DNA of 29,214 nucleotides, taken from contig CAJMNV010000007.1 in the NCBI GenBank assembly GCA_905214825.1, positions 1 through 29,214 on the forward strand. Reading direction: 5' to 3'. The stretch is from an uncultured bacterium (GTDB taxonomy: Bacteria; Bacillota; Clostridia; Lachnospirales; Anaerotignaceae). The notes beneath the pieces were generated by a model. That model was not told where the DNA came from and searched no databases. It was given only the letters and a program-made list of their open reading frames with translations. Made by a program: the position numbers and the translations under genes. Positions within the stretch are counted from its first letter, which is position 1. The number at the start of each line of letters is the position of its first letter. This document shows, piece by piece, positions 23,603 through 29,137 of this stretch.

Positions 23603-24323
23603 CTTCTCCATAATCCATACCGCCTTTGCGAATTGCTTTCAGGTATCGTATCCAGCCTATTTCTGCAAAAAAACTTTCAAAATGAGCAACCAAAATATAG
23701 CCTTTTGGAATTTTTAATTTTCTGTATGAGTATGATGCACTTTCTTTGACTTGCTGAATTTTTATTTTGGGCTGCTTTAAATTTCGGCTTGACTTCCATC
23801 TACGTTCGCCCTTTTTAACTTTCTCTTTTGTCAAATAGTTAGCCAGCTTCATATCAGGTTGATTTTTCTTTAACCGTTTCATTAAAACAAGACCATTCCC
23901 CCATTTTTTTTGCAACACTTCCCATGCTTCTTTCATGCTCATATTTTTAATTGCGTTCATGATGATGTGAAAATGCACTTTACCCTGCTCTTCAATCACC
24001 CAGATGTACTTTAATTCTTCTCCACGTTTCTTCTTCCATCTGCCCAGCCGTTTCCAAAAATTTCCCACATCTTTTTTCGCTTCATCTCTACTTACTTCTT
24101 TGCTGAACGTTAGAAGTACAAAATAATCTTCCCCGCCAAAATTTGCATTGACCAACCTTGTCATTTTTTTTCGTGCCAGTTTTAAATTTCTTTTTTCCTG
24201 TTCTTCACTGGTTAAATTTTCGTTCATACCCCTTTCATATTTTTTCCCGATACTTCGTGGGCAATAAAATTCTTCCACTTCGTACACATCTCCCGACCAT
24301 ATCTTTTTTCTGTATTTTGGCAT
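23580..24323 (-). CDS. HUH rolling-circle-type replication initiator (ORF2/G2P-like)
   Basis: 247 residues with the motif order of HUH replication endonucleases: motif 1 YFVLLTFSKE (67-76), HUH motif H117-F-H119 within GKVHFHIIMN, WGNGLVLMKR (141-150), and candidate catalytic Y163 in LANYLTKEKVKK. Such proteins nick one strand and stay linked through Tyr to start rolling-circle replication. A Lys/Arg-rich segment (~166-200) follows. I chose ATG 24323, behind AGGAAGGG at 8 bases; the longer frame adds a non-homologous-looking N-terminus across the promoter. It has its own predicted promoter with operator repeats. A lytic-replication or strand-transfer role fits, because a separate Rep_3 initiator serves the plasmid state. 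Confidence 0.82.
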   Translation of the reverse strand: MPKYRKKIWSGDVYEVEEFYCPRSIGKKYERGMNENLTSEEQEKRNLKLARKKMTRLVNANFGGEDYFVLLTFSKEVSRDEAKKDVGNFWKRLGRWKKKRGEELKYIWVIEEQGKVHFHIIMNAIKNMSMKEAWEVLQKKWGNGLVLMKRLKKNQPDMKLANYLTKEKVKKGERRWKSSRNLKQPKIKIQQVKESASYSYRKLKIPKGYILVAHFESFFAEIGWIRYLKAIRKGGMDYGEDVSCRAS

Positions 24324-24352
24324 ATTTTTTACCCTTCCTCTTATTGTACAAA

Positions 24353-24405
24353 ATATTACTGGTACATGTCCATACATGTCCATTAAAATAATTGGTATAT
24401 GGACA
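24353..24405 (-). promoter_or_regulatory. HUH-gene promoter with tandem operator repeats
   Basis: Minus strand: TGGACA (24382-24377), 18-base spacer, TAATAT (24358-24353). The 10-base unit ATGGACATGT is directly repeated (24383-24364) over the -35 and spacer, and an inverted copy of ATGGACA lies at 24399-24405 on the plus strand. Repeats over a promoter suggest repressor control. Confidence 0.55.
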
Positions 24406-24409
24406 GCCC

Positions 24410-24431
24410 AAGGGGTATTGCCCCCTTTTTT
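24410..24431 (+). terminator. Plus-strand terminator-like hairpin
   Basis: AAGGGG (24410-24415), loop 24416-24421, CCCCTT (24422-24427), then T-run. It has no coding gene upstream on the plus strand, so it may end an antisense transcript or act as a secondary structure of the replication region. Confidence 0.45.
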
Positions 24432-24448
24432 ATTTCTGTTTTATTTTC

Positions 24449-24477
24449 TTGATTTTTTTCAGTATTTTTGATATACT
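24449..24477 (+). promoter_or_regulatory. Promoter of a candidate small RNA
   Basis: TTGATT (24449-24454), exactly 17 bases, TATACT (24472-24477). It matches 5 of 6 at -35 and 5 of 6 at -10. It directs transcription on the plus strand, opposite to all nearby genes. Confidence 0.55.
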
Positions 24478-24483
24478 AAAAAA

Positions 24484-24559
24484 GCATATTTTTTATCATA
24501 TTTTCCTCGTTTGATATACTAAATATGATACAGCACACCTATAAAGGTGTGCTTTTTTT
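24484..24559 (+). ncRNA. Candidate ~75-nt small RNA opposite the early operon
   Basis: The transcript predicted from the promoter at 24449-24477 would begin near 24484 and stop at a strong intrinsic terminator: GCACACCT (24533-24540), loop ATAA, AGGTGTGC (24545-24552), then T7. The hairpin has no T-run on the minus strand, so it was not built to end the early transcript. The unstructured 5' half contains TTTTCCTC (24501-24508), complementary to Shine-Dalgarno sequences of the GAGGAA type, including the one of the HUH gene (AAGAGGAAGG). No open frame is present. It is a candidate regulator of early gene translation or antisense RNA; existence is inferred from signals only. Confidence 0.45.
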
Positions 24560-24619
24560 ATAGTTTCAGTATGCTTTTAACGGCACCTTCCAATTTGTAT
24601 ATTTTGTTTTTTCGCAATT

Positions 24620-24817
24620 TTAATGATTTCTGACAATTTCATGTTTTACATCTTTGTCACGTTTTCTCTGCTCATTGATGGTATTGTCTCTGTTTTCTTT
24701 CCATTTTTGATAAGACAGGCAACTCCCCCAACAGGCTTCATATCTGTCTTTGCAATTCTTACACGGACTATCTGCCACTGTCCGACCATATCGACTACCA
24801 AAATACATCGGCATCAT
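24620..24817 (-). CDS. Small four-cysteine phage protein
   Basis: 65 residues with the compact Cys pattern CKNCKDRYEACWGSC (residues ~19-33) followed by LSYQKWKENRD and a charged helix. Small proteins with this C-x2-C ... C-x3-C arrangement are frequent in early operons of Clostridia phages; their function is unknown to me, and zinc binding is likely. It starts at ATG 24817 in a 4-base overlap with the preceding gene; the second ATG (24814) has slightly better spacing from AAAGGTGG. After it comes a 300-base gap with the small-RNA candidate. Confidence 0.75.
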   Translation of the reverse strand: MMPMYFGSRYGRTVADSPCKNCKDRYEACWGSCLSYQKWKENRDNTINEQRKRDKDVKHEIVRNH

Positions 24818-25068
24818 ACCCCACCTTTCTTTTTTACAGAAATTTGGATACCGCTTTCACGACACCGCAACAGATTATAGCGAAAAAACTCGTTATAACT
24901 TTTTCCTTTCATGTGGCACAAAAAGCCATATGGATACATACCAATCACGACACCTTTTATAGTTTCTTTTGTACATCCATTATCTTTTATCCGTAATATG
25001 GTGACAGTACTACCAATATTCATAACACTTTGCCCATAGCACCACAATTCTTCTGCGTCCAAAATCAT
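24814..25068 (-). CDS. Unknown small early protein
   Basis: 84 residues with a beta-rich look (STVTILRIKDNGCTKETIKG, then VVIGMYPYGFLCHMKGKSYN) and a C-terminal EFFRYNLLRCRESGIQIS. The pattern VTILR-KDN ... VVGMYPYGFLC resembles the small SH3-like phage proteins in which a KG-V-IGMYP-F-V turn is followed by a Cys, but I cannot name the family. ATG 25068 lies very near AAAGGG; an in-frame TTG at 25080 is an alternative. The stop overlaps the four-cysteine gene. Confidence 0.7.
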   Translation of the reverse strand: MILDAEELWCYGQSVMNIGSTVTILRIKDNGCTKETIKGVVIGMYPYGFLCHMKGKSYNEFFRYNLLRCRESGIQISVKKKGGV

Positions 25069-25087
25069 CACCCTTTCCAATCACCAA

Positions 25088-25849
25088 TCACCAACCGCCA
25101 TTGTTTTGCAGTTCCTGTTCCAGACGCTCTATTTCGGCAAAATCCCATTCCCGTTGAGTGTAATTACAAAAACGATTACGATTTTGAGTTGTTTTTCCCT
25201 GGCTTCCAAAATTTGCAACTGGTTTTTCTGTTTCTTCCCAATATCTGACGGCCGCTTGCCAATCTTTTGTTTTTTTCATTTTTTTTCTGCCAAAGTACCA
25301 ACCATTTGCCGTATAGTACGCCACAAAACGCTTCACGCTGATACAGCTATTGCGTTCTGTACAATACGCTTGCACTTCCTGCATAGTTGGTGGCACCTGC
25401 ATTGTATTTTTCTTTGTGCTGTTTTTTTGTGATACAGTATTGTTCTGTTCTGCTGGTTCTTTCCGTTCTTCTACTTTTTGTTCTGTTTTTAATTCTGGTT
25501 GTTCTTGCTGTTCTGTTTTTTGGAAGCATGGAAACAAACGCAATCCCAACTCGGTAAATGTATACCATGTAGTACGGTCGTATTTCATCTTGTTGAAATT
25601 GCCCTTTAACAATATTTTTGCGTCCTCCAATCGTTTAATAGCATTTCTGATTTTCTTTGCTGTCAAATATGGAAACAATTTACAAAAAGACTGAACACTG
25701 TTGAATGTCCAGTATTTGCCGTCATGATAATTTTTGTTTTCTTCGGTATTTTTCTGTATCCAGTATCGAAAATTGTTCAAAATAATTGCTTCTACCACAC
25801 CATATTTTGTTGCCAGCTCCTTATCAAAATAATGCAAAGTTGATTCCAT
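25088..25849 (-). CDS. DnaD-like replisome organiser
   Basis: 253 residues. A winged-helix N-terminal domain (~1-105: YGVVEAIILNNFRYWIQKN, YWTFNSVQSFCKLFPYLTAK, IRNAIKRLEDAKILLKG) is typical of phage replication initiators that recognise an origin. A Glu/Gln/Lys linker (~112-155) follows. The C-terminal segment (PPTMQEVQAYCTERN ... FVAYYTANGWYFGRK then DWQAAVRYWEE) is the conserved tail found in DnaD/phage replisome organisers that recruit helicase or loader. I chose ATG 25849, with GGGAG 8 bases upstream. No helicase or loader gene is present, so host proteins would be recruited. Confidence 0.82.
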   Translation of the reverse strand: MESTLHYFDKELATKYGVVEAIILNNFRYWIQKNTEENKNYHDGKYWTFNSVQSFCKLFPYLTAKKIRNAIKRLEDAKILLKGNFNKMKYDRTTWYTFTELGLRLFPCFQKTEQQEQPELKTEQKVEERKEPAEQNNTVSQKNSTKKNTMQVPPTMQEVQAYCTERNSCISVKRFVAYYTANGWYFGRKKMKKTKDWQAAVRYWEETEKPVANFGSQGKTTQNRNRFCNYTQREWDFAEIERLEQELQNNGGW

Positions 25850-26037
25850 GACATTCGCTCCCTTTTTTTTCAATATTTTAATTTATTTTTACAAAAATTT
25901 TGCAACAAATATCATGCAAGCACTGCATCATTTTGTTGTACAAATTGCCATATTTTCCAGTATTCGGAAGTTCTTTCTTTCTATGGCTATTATAGCTAAA
26001 TTTTGACAGCAAATGCCATTTCTGCATTATATTGCTG

Positions 26038-26298
26038 TTATATTCGCTCAGGTCGGGGCATTTCTTTTATATTTTTTTCAATCTGTATACACATTAACAA
26101 CATTTCTTCATGTGTTAAATTGTGTTTTTCGTGCAAATCACCAACATATGTTGATACATCTAACCACAGTTCTTCTATTTTTTTTCTGAAAAATATTGCA
26201 AAATCTTGTACAATTTCTATCCGAACGCCCGCATTTCGCAGGCGTTCATCTGCCATATCCATTTGTTTTATAAACTCTTGCTGTTCTGTTTGGTTCAT
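26038..26298 (-). CDS. Unknown small early protein
   Basis: 86 residues, helical and acidic (QTEQQEFIKQMDMADERLRN, VQDFAIFFRKKIEELWLD, HNLTHEEMLLMCIQIEKNIK). No membrane segment, Cys pair or nucleotide-binding motif is visible. ATG 26298 follows AAAGGGGA well placed. It is the second gene after the early promoter. A 190-base gap follows downstream before the DnaD-like gene, with no convincing ORF. Function not recognised. Confidence 0.75.
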   Translation of the reverse strand: MNQTEQQEFIKQMDMADERLRNAGVRIEIVQDFAIFFRKKIEELWLDVSTYVGDLHEKHNLTHEEMLLMCIQIEKNIKEMPRPERI

Positions 26299-26312
26299 GT
26301 CGTTCCCCTTTC

Positions 26313-26459
26313 TTAGCTTGCTTGTTTGTTCTGATTTTCAATTTCTGCCCTTGCAACATAGCCTTTGATATAGGCTAAATCTACAACACTCATGTTTTGC
26401 AGTGCTTCAAAAATTTCAGTAATGTATTCTTGTGTTTGTTCTTTTTTCTGTTTCGTCAT
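26313..26459 (-). CDS. First early gene: 48-residue unknown protein
   Basis: ATG 26459 has a strong AAGGAGTG site 7-8 bases upstream. The product begins MTKQKKEQTQEYITEIFEAL and continues QNMSVVDLAYIKGYVARAEI to a TAA at 26313. The LAYIKGYVARAE ending resembles short phage proteins seen directly after early promoters, in the position where Cro would be expected, but there is no helix-turn-helix. It begins about 30 bases after the early promoter's -10 and would be highly expressed on induction. Confidence 0.75.
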   Translation of the reverse strand: MTKQKKEQTQEYITEIFEALQNMSVVDLAYIKGYVARAEIENQNKQAS

Positions 26460-26488
26460 TGCTTTTCACTCCTTTTAATTTTTTTCTA

Positions 26489-26548
26489 TGTGTCAATATT
26501 ACGACACAAAAAAACGTTTGTCAATACATTTTTGTTTCTTTGTGTCGT
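26489..26548. promoter_or_regulatory. Early promoter and repressor operators
   Basis: Minus-strand promoter: TTGACA (26524-26519), exactly 17 bases, TAATAT (26501-26496), near consensus. The palindrome TGTGTC-N8-GACACA (26489-26508) covers the -10. A further inverted repeat, ACGACACAAA (26501-26510) / TTTGTGTCGT (26539-26548), reaches into the region upstream. Repressor bound at the palindrome would shut off the early operon. A plus-strand promoter for the repressor could be TTGCTT-17-TATTCT (26556-26584), weaker, leaving a leader of about 14 bases. Confidence 0.8.
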
Positions 26549-26604
26549 TTTTCTGTTGCTTTTTTATCTTTTTCGTGATATTCTTTTTTTGAAGGGTGGT
26601 GATT

Positions 26605-26982
26605 ATGCTGACTACAAATGAAAGATTGCTATATTTAAGAAAAGAAATGGGTTTGACACAATCCGAATTGGCGTTAAAGCTAAATTTAACAAGGTCAACG
26701 ATTGCTAATTATGAACAAAATAGAAGGGAATTAACAGACCGCACCATTGCAGATATTTGCAGAGTGTTTTCTATCAATGAGGAATGGTTGCGGTTTGGTA
26801 CTGGTGAGATATATCGTTCATCTAACAATATTGACGAAGAATTGTCTGCGTTGGTCGAACAAACCATAAAGACCGATGACATAGCAATCAAACAGTTGAT
26901 TGTTTCTATATTGAAACTGCCTGATGACGAAAGGGCGTTGTTGAAAAAATTGGCAAAATCTCTTGCAAATATCGACCAATAA
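26605..26982 (+). CDS. Cro/CI-type lysogeny repressor (XRE family)
   Basis: 125 residues. The XRE helix-turn-helix spans ~8-62 (LLYLRKEMGLTQSELALKLN, LTRSTIANYEQNRREL, INEEWLRFGTGEIY). The C-terminal ~45 residues form a helical dimerisation region (ELSALVEQTIKTDDIAIKQL, LPDDERALLKKLAKSL). There is no LexA-like S24 peptidase domain, so induction is not by self-cleavage with RecA. ATG 26605 lies 5 bases after AAGGGTGG. It diverges from the early operon across the operators and ends in its own terminator. Confidence 0.92.
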   Translation: MLTTNERLLYLRKEMGLTQSELALKLNLTRSTIANYEQNRRELTDRTIADICRVFSINEEWLRFGTGEIYRSSNNIDEELSALVEQTIKTDDIAIKQLIVSILKLPDDERALLKKLAKSLANIDQ

Positions 26983-27012
26983 AAAAAGCGATGGTTTCCC
27001 ATCGCTTTTTTA
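26981..27012. terminator. Bidirectional terminator after the repressor
   Basis: GCGATGG (26988-26994), loop TTTC, CCATCGC (26999-27005), A7 before and T7 after. Confidence 0.9.
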
Positions 27013-27039
27013 CTTTCTGTCTTTATGAAATGAATTTCT

Positions 27040-27205
27040 GTGAACTACTCCGACTTATAGAAGTCGGAGCTTCCTGCTTCAACCACTACTGCGTTGGCTA
27101 CGATGTTACGCAACTCAATGTCTTACACAATGTCCACAGGCGTATAAGTTTGGGCTAATTCCATCCCTACTATATATTTTGTTTATGCTACTTCACTAAG
27201 TAGGC
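27040..27205 (-). mobile_element. Right-end relic of an IS605-type tnpB element, with omega-RNA-like stem
   Basis: On the minus strand a decayed TnpB C-terminus can be read: YIVGMELAQTYTPVDIV, stop (27125-27123), then DIELRNIVANAVVVEAG and SSDFYKSE, stop at 27047-27045. A GMELAQ-TPVD motif and a VEAGS ending are typical of TnpB tails in this group. The final 9-base hairpin CTCCGACTT/AAGTCGGAG (27048-27069) followed by GTAGTTCAC (minus, ending at 27040) is the form of the right end, where the omega RNA scaffold precedes the guide. A second hairpin, CTACTT/AAGTAG, is at 27188-27203. The rest of tnpB and any tnpA are missing. Confidence 0.62.
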
Positions 27206-27235
27206 GTAATCCTTCGTTTCGGATATTAAAATATT

Positions 27236-27724
27236 TTATTGTTTCTGATATACTGGATTTTGATACCAAAAAATCTCCTGTCCATCTGGTGATACTACAT
27301 ATACAGCATACACTTCGTTGTTTTCATCAAATCCAATCAACACAGTTGCCATACTTTGTGCAATACTTTTTTCTGTTCCTTTTTCTGCTTCAATTACTAA
27401 TGTTTGTATACCTGTTTCCGTAACCTGAACAGATACATCATTGATATATTTTGCCCAAATTGGCTCATCTTCACCAGTAAAACATATCTCATAATATTCT
27501 TTCAGAGCGTTGTTTTGTCGTTCTTTGATTTCTTCTATTTCTTTGTCGTCCAGTCTTTCTATTTCTTGGTCAACTGTTTCTTCTTTCGTTTCTTCCTGTT
27601 CTGTTTTTTGTTCTTCTTCCTGCGTCTGCTGTGCGGTCTGTTCTGTTGGTTCTGTGGTGTTCCCACAGCCACTAGCACCAAACGTCAAGCCTGCACACAA
27701 ACATAAACATAACCATTTTTTCAT
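27236..27724 (-). CDS. Surface lipoprotein, possible lysogenic-conversion gene
   Basis: 162 residues. The signal peptide (MKKWLCLCLCAGLTFGASGC) has a lipobox ASGC with C20 as the lipidated residue. A low-complexity Glu/Gln/Thr linker (~24-65) and a small alpha/beta domain follow (ALKEYYEICFTGEDEPIWAK, VQVTETGIQTLVIEAEKG, NEVYAVYVVSPDGQEIFWY). It has its own promoter and is expressed apart from the lytic genes, so it may act in the lysogen, for example in superinfection exclusion (inference). I chose ATG 27724, 9 bases after GGAGG; ATG 27730 is too near. A truncated copy lies at 28052-28180. Confidence 0.85.
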   Translation of the reverse strand: MKKWLCLCLCAGLTFGASGCGNTTEPTEQTAQQTQEEEQKTEQEETKEETVDQEIERLDDKEIEEIKERQNNALKEYYEICFTGEDEPIWAKYINDVSVQVTETGIQTLVIEAEKGTEKSIAQSMATVLIGFDENNEVYAVYVVSPDGQEIFWYQNPVYQKQ

Positions 27725-27744
27725 AATCATACACCTCCACTACC

Positions 27745-27773
27745 ATCATATCACAAAAAATGACAATCTACAA
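27745..27773 (-). promoter_or_regulatory. Lipoprotein gene promoter
   Basis: TTGTAG (27773-27768), 17 bases, TATGAT (27750-27745) on the minus strand, just upstream of the lipoprotein's ribosome site. No operator-like repeat is visible, which fits constitutive expression in the lysogen. Confidence 0.55.
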
Positions 27774-27783
27774 TTTAAAACAA

Positions 27784-27816
27784 ATAAAAAAGGCGATGGC
27801 TGCCAATCGCTTTTTT
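27784..27816. terminator. Bidirectional terminator
   Basis: GCGAT-GG (27793-27799) pairs with CC-A-ATCGC (27803-27810) with one bulged A, A-run before and T6 after. It resembles the terminator at 26981-27012 in sequence and isolates the lipoprotein gene from upstream transcripts. Confidence 0.7.
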
Positions 27817-28012
27817 GTTGCCTATTTTTATTCCTAGCCGAGAAAACCCCGAAATTTCAACATTTGCCCTTTTGGCAAAATGTATTTGTACTTTTGGGCG
27901 AACCGATACCAAATAGTAAACACATTGAAAAACATAAATATAAAAAGAGAGTGTGGCAAAGCCACACCCCCCCACACCTCAATCAAATATATTTTTCCAT
28001 TTTTTTCACAAC
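27817..28012. other. Non-coding hairpin block
   Basis: No supported gene lies between the lipoprotein promoter and the broken lipoprotein copy. The block holds an imperfect hairpin CATTTGCC/GGCAAAATG (27861-27882 area) and a strong hairpin GTGTGGC-AAA-GCCACAC (27951-27967) immediately followed by a C7 run (27967-27973) and a second CCACAC (27972-27977) able to compete for the same arm. Neither has a terminator T-run. It could be a single-strand origin, nick site or transfer origin; I cannot tell. Confidence 0.4.
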
Positions 28013-28041
28013 AAAAAAAAGGCACTCTGTTTTCAGAGTGC
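28013..28041 (-). terminator. Terminator downstream of rep and the broken lipoprotein
   Basis: GCACTCTG (28022-28029), loop TTTT, CAGAGTGC (28034-28041), with T8 following on the minus strand. Confidence 0.85.
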
Positions 28042-28051
28042 TAAACATATG

Positions 28052-28180
28052 TTATTCTTCCTGTTTTTGCGTCTGTTGTGTTGTTGGTTCTGTTGGTTCT
28101 ACTGTATTCCCATAGCCATCAGCACCAAATTCCAACCCAGCACACAAAGGATAGAAATACAAGAAAATTTGGAATTCCAC
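28052..28180 (-). pseudogene. Truncated lipoprotein copy lacking the lipobox cysteine
   Basis: Minus frame from a possible GTG at 28180 to TAA at 28052, 42 codons. The segment PLCAGLEFGADGYGNTVEPT aligns with CLCAGLTFGASGCGNTTEPT of the intact lipoprotein 0.4 kb away, and TQQTQ follows in both. The lipobox Cys is Tyr here (GADGY), the Lys-Lys N-terminus is lost and the frame ends in the linker, so no folded domain is made. No ribosome site is visible. It is most likely a partial duplication in decay. Confidence 0.7.
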
Positions 28181-28205
28181 AACAATTCTACAGATATTAT
28201 AATGG

Positions 28206-28226
28206 TTATCCACAGATTTGTCCACA
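28206..28226 (+). promoter_or_regulatory. Two DnaA boxes
   Basis: A perfect TTATCCACA (28206-28214) and a one-mismatch TTGTCCACA (28218-28226), in the same orientation and 12 bases apart start to start. They lie just past the 3' end of rep, about 0.95 kb from the iterons. Confidence 0.65.
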
Positions 28227-28248
28227 GAAACACATGATTTGTGGGCAT

Positions 28249-29076
28249 TTACAGAAACCGTTCGTTATTTTTAATTTCGCTTTCTATTCGTTCTGCAATA
28301 TCTTTAAATTGCACCAAAAATTTCACCTTAACCGTTTTTCGTCCTTTGGTTATCGCCTCAAAAGTGAAGTACATATTGGAAAATGTATTGATTTCCCGTT
28401 GTGCGGCCTCAATAACATATTTTCTAAAATCCTTGAAATTTTTGTACTTATTTTTATCTTCATCTGTATCCAACATTAACATGTGCCTTAACTTATCAAT
28501 CTCAAGTTCCCACTCAATCATGGGTGTTTCGTATCTTTTTTTTCTATATTGGCTACGTCTCAAATCATAATGTGCTTTTAGCATTTCGTAGAAACGAATG
28601 GAATACTTGCTGCGAAAATTCAGTATATTGTAAAGACCATATGACAAGTATTTTTCTTTTAACTCAAACAAATATGGCACTAAGTCTTCATCTAATCTGT
28701 AAAATACATGCCCGCTTTTTTTATTCGTTCTGACTTTTGACAGCCAGGCAACTAATACTTCATCTCCTGTTTTTTCATCGTAAATCCAGCAACTTTTGTC
28801 TCTCAAATCTTGCAATGTTTTTTTTATTTCATTGTAAGCTTCTCCCGTTCTTTCATTCCCTAGCAAATTGATGTAATCCACAATTTCAAATTCATATTCT
28901 AATTGATAGTCACCATTATTTTTTTCGTCTATGGGCCTGATTTTAGAACAGATATATGCAATCATTTTTTGCTGCCCTATAGAATATTTGTACCTAGAAT
29001 TTAATGCTAATTTGTTGGATTTCACAACAGTGTAGTTCCTAGATTGCTCAATTATTTTTTTTTCGTGATTATTCAT
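28249..29076 (-). CDS. rep: Rep_3-family plasmid replication initiator
   Basis: 275 residues with the two winged-helix domain layout of Rep_3/RepB initiators: VVKSNKLALNSRYKYSIGQQ at the start, EYEFEIVDYINLLG, YNEIKKTLQDLRDKSCWIYD, LKEKYLSYGLYNILNFRSKY-SIRFYEML, and a basic C-terminus with FKDFRKYVIEAAQREINTFS and FTFEAITKGRKTVKVKF. Monomers bind iterons to start theta replication; dimers usually repress their own gene (family knowledge). ATG 29076 follows AGAGGTG. The iterons lie about 60 bases upstream of the start. Together with parA it defines the plasmid lifestyle. Confidence 0.95.
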   Translation of the reverse strand: MNNHEKKIIEQSRNYTVVKSNKLALNSRYKYSIGQQKMIAYICSKIRPIDEKNNGDYQLEYEFEIVDYINLLGNERTGEAYNEIKKTLQDLRDKSCWIYDEKTGDEVLVAWLSKVRTNKKSGHVFYRLDEDLVPYLFELKEKYLSYGLYNILNFRSKYSIRFYEMLKAHYDLRRSQYRKKRYETPMIEWELEIDKLRHMLMLDTDEDKNKYKNFKDFRKYVIEAAQREINTFSNMYFTFEAITKGRKTVKVKFLVQFKDIAERIESEIKNNERFL

Positions 29077-29099
29077 AACAACAACACCTCTTCTTTGAA

Positions 29100-29131
29100 A
29101 TTATAGCATAAAACATAACAAAAACATAACA
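29100..29131 (-). promoter_or_regulatory. rep promoter with direct repeats
   Basis: Extended -10 TGCTATAAT (TATAAT at 29105-29100, minus strand) with a weak -35. Two copies of GTTATGTTTT (29119-29110 and 29130-29121), 11 bases apart, lie between the -10 and the iterons, a likely site for Rep autoregulation. Confidence 0.55.
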
Positions 29132-29137
29132 TTTGAG

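Noticed and set aside
24460..24510. A 13-codon minus frame MIKNMLFLVYQKY behind GAGGAAAAT as a leader peptide of the HUH gene.
   Set aside because: The site is good, but it overlaps the better-supported plus-strand promoter and lies upstream of the HUH gene's own promoter, so it would not be in the leader.
25878..26027. A 49-codon minus-strand frame starting MQKWHLLSKF.
   Set aside because: There is no ribosome site before the ATG, and the composition (many Cys, Lys, Asn) looks like translated AT-rich non-coding DNA.
27510..28115. A 201-codon plus-strand frame across the lipoprotein region.
   Set aside because: It is Ser/Cys/Phe-rich, the mirror of the lipoprotein gene's Glu/Gln codons, and has no ribosome site.
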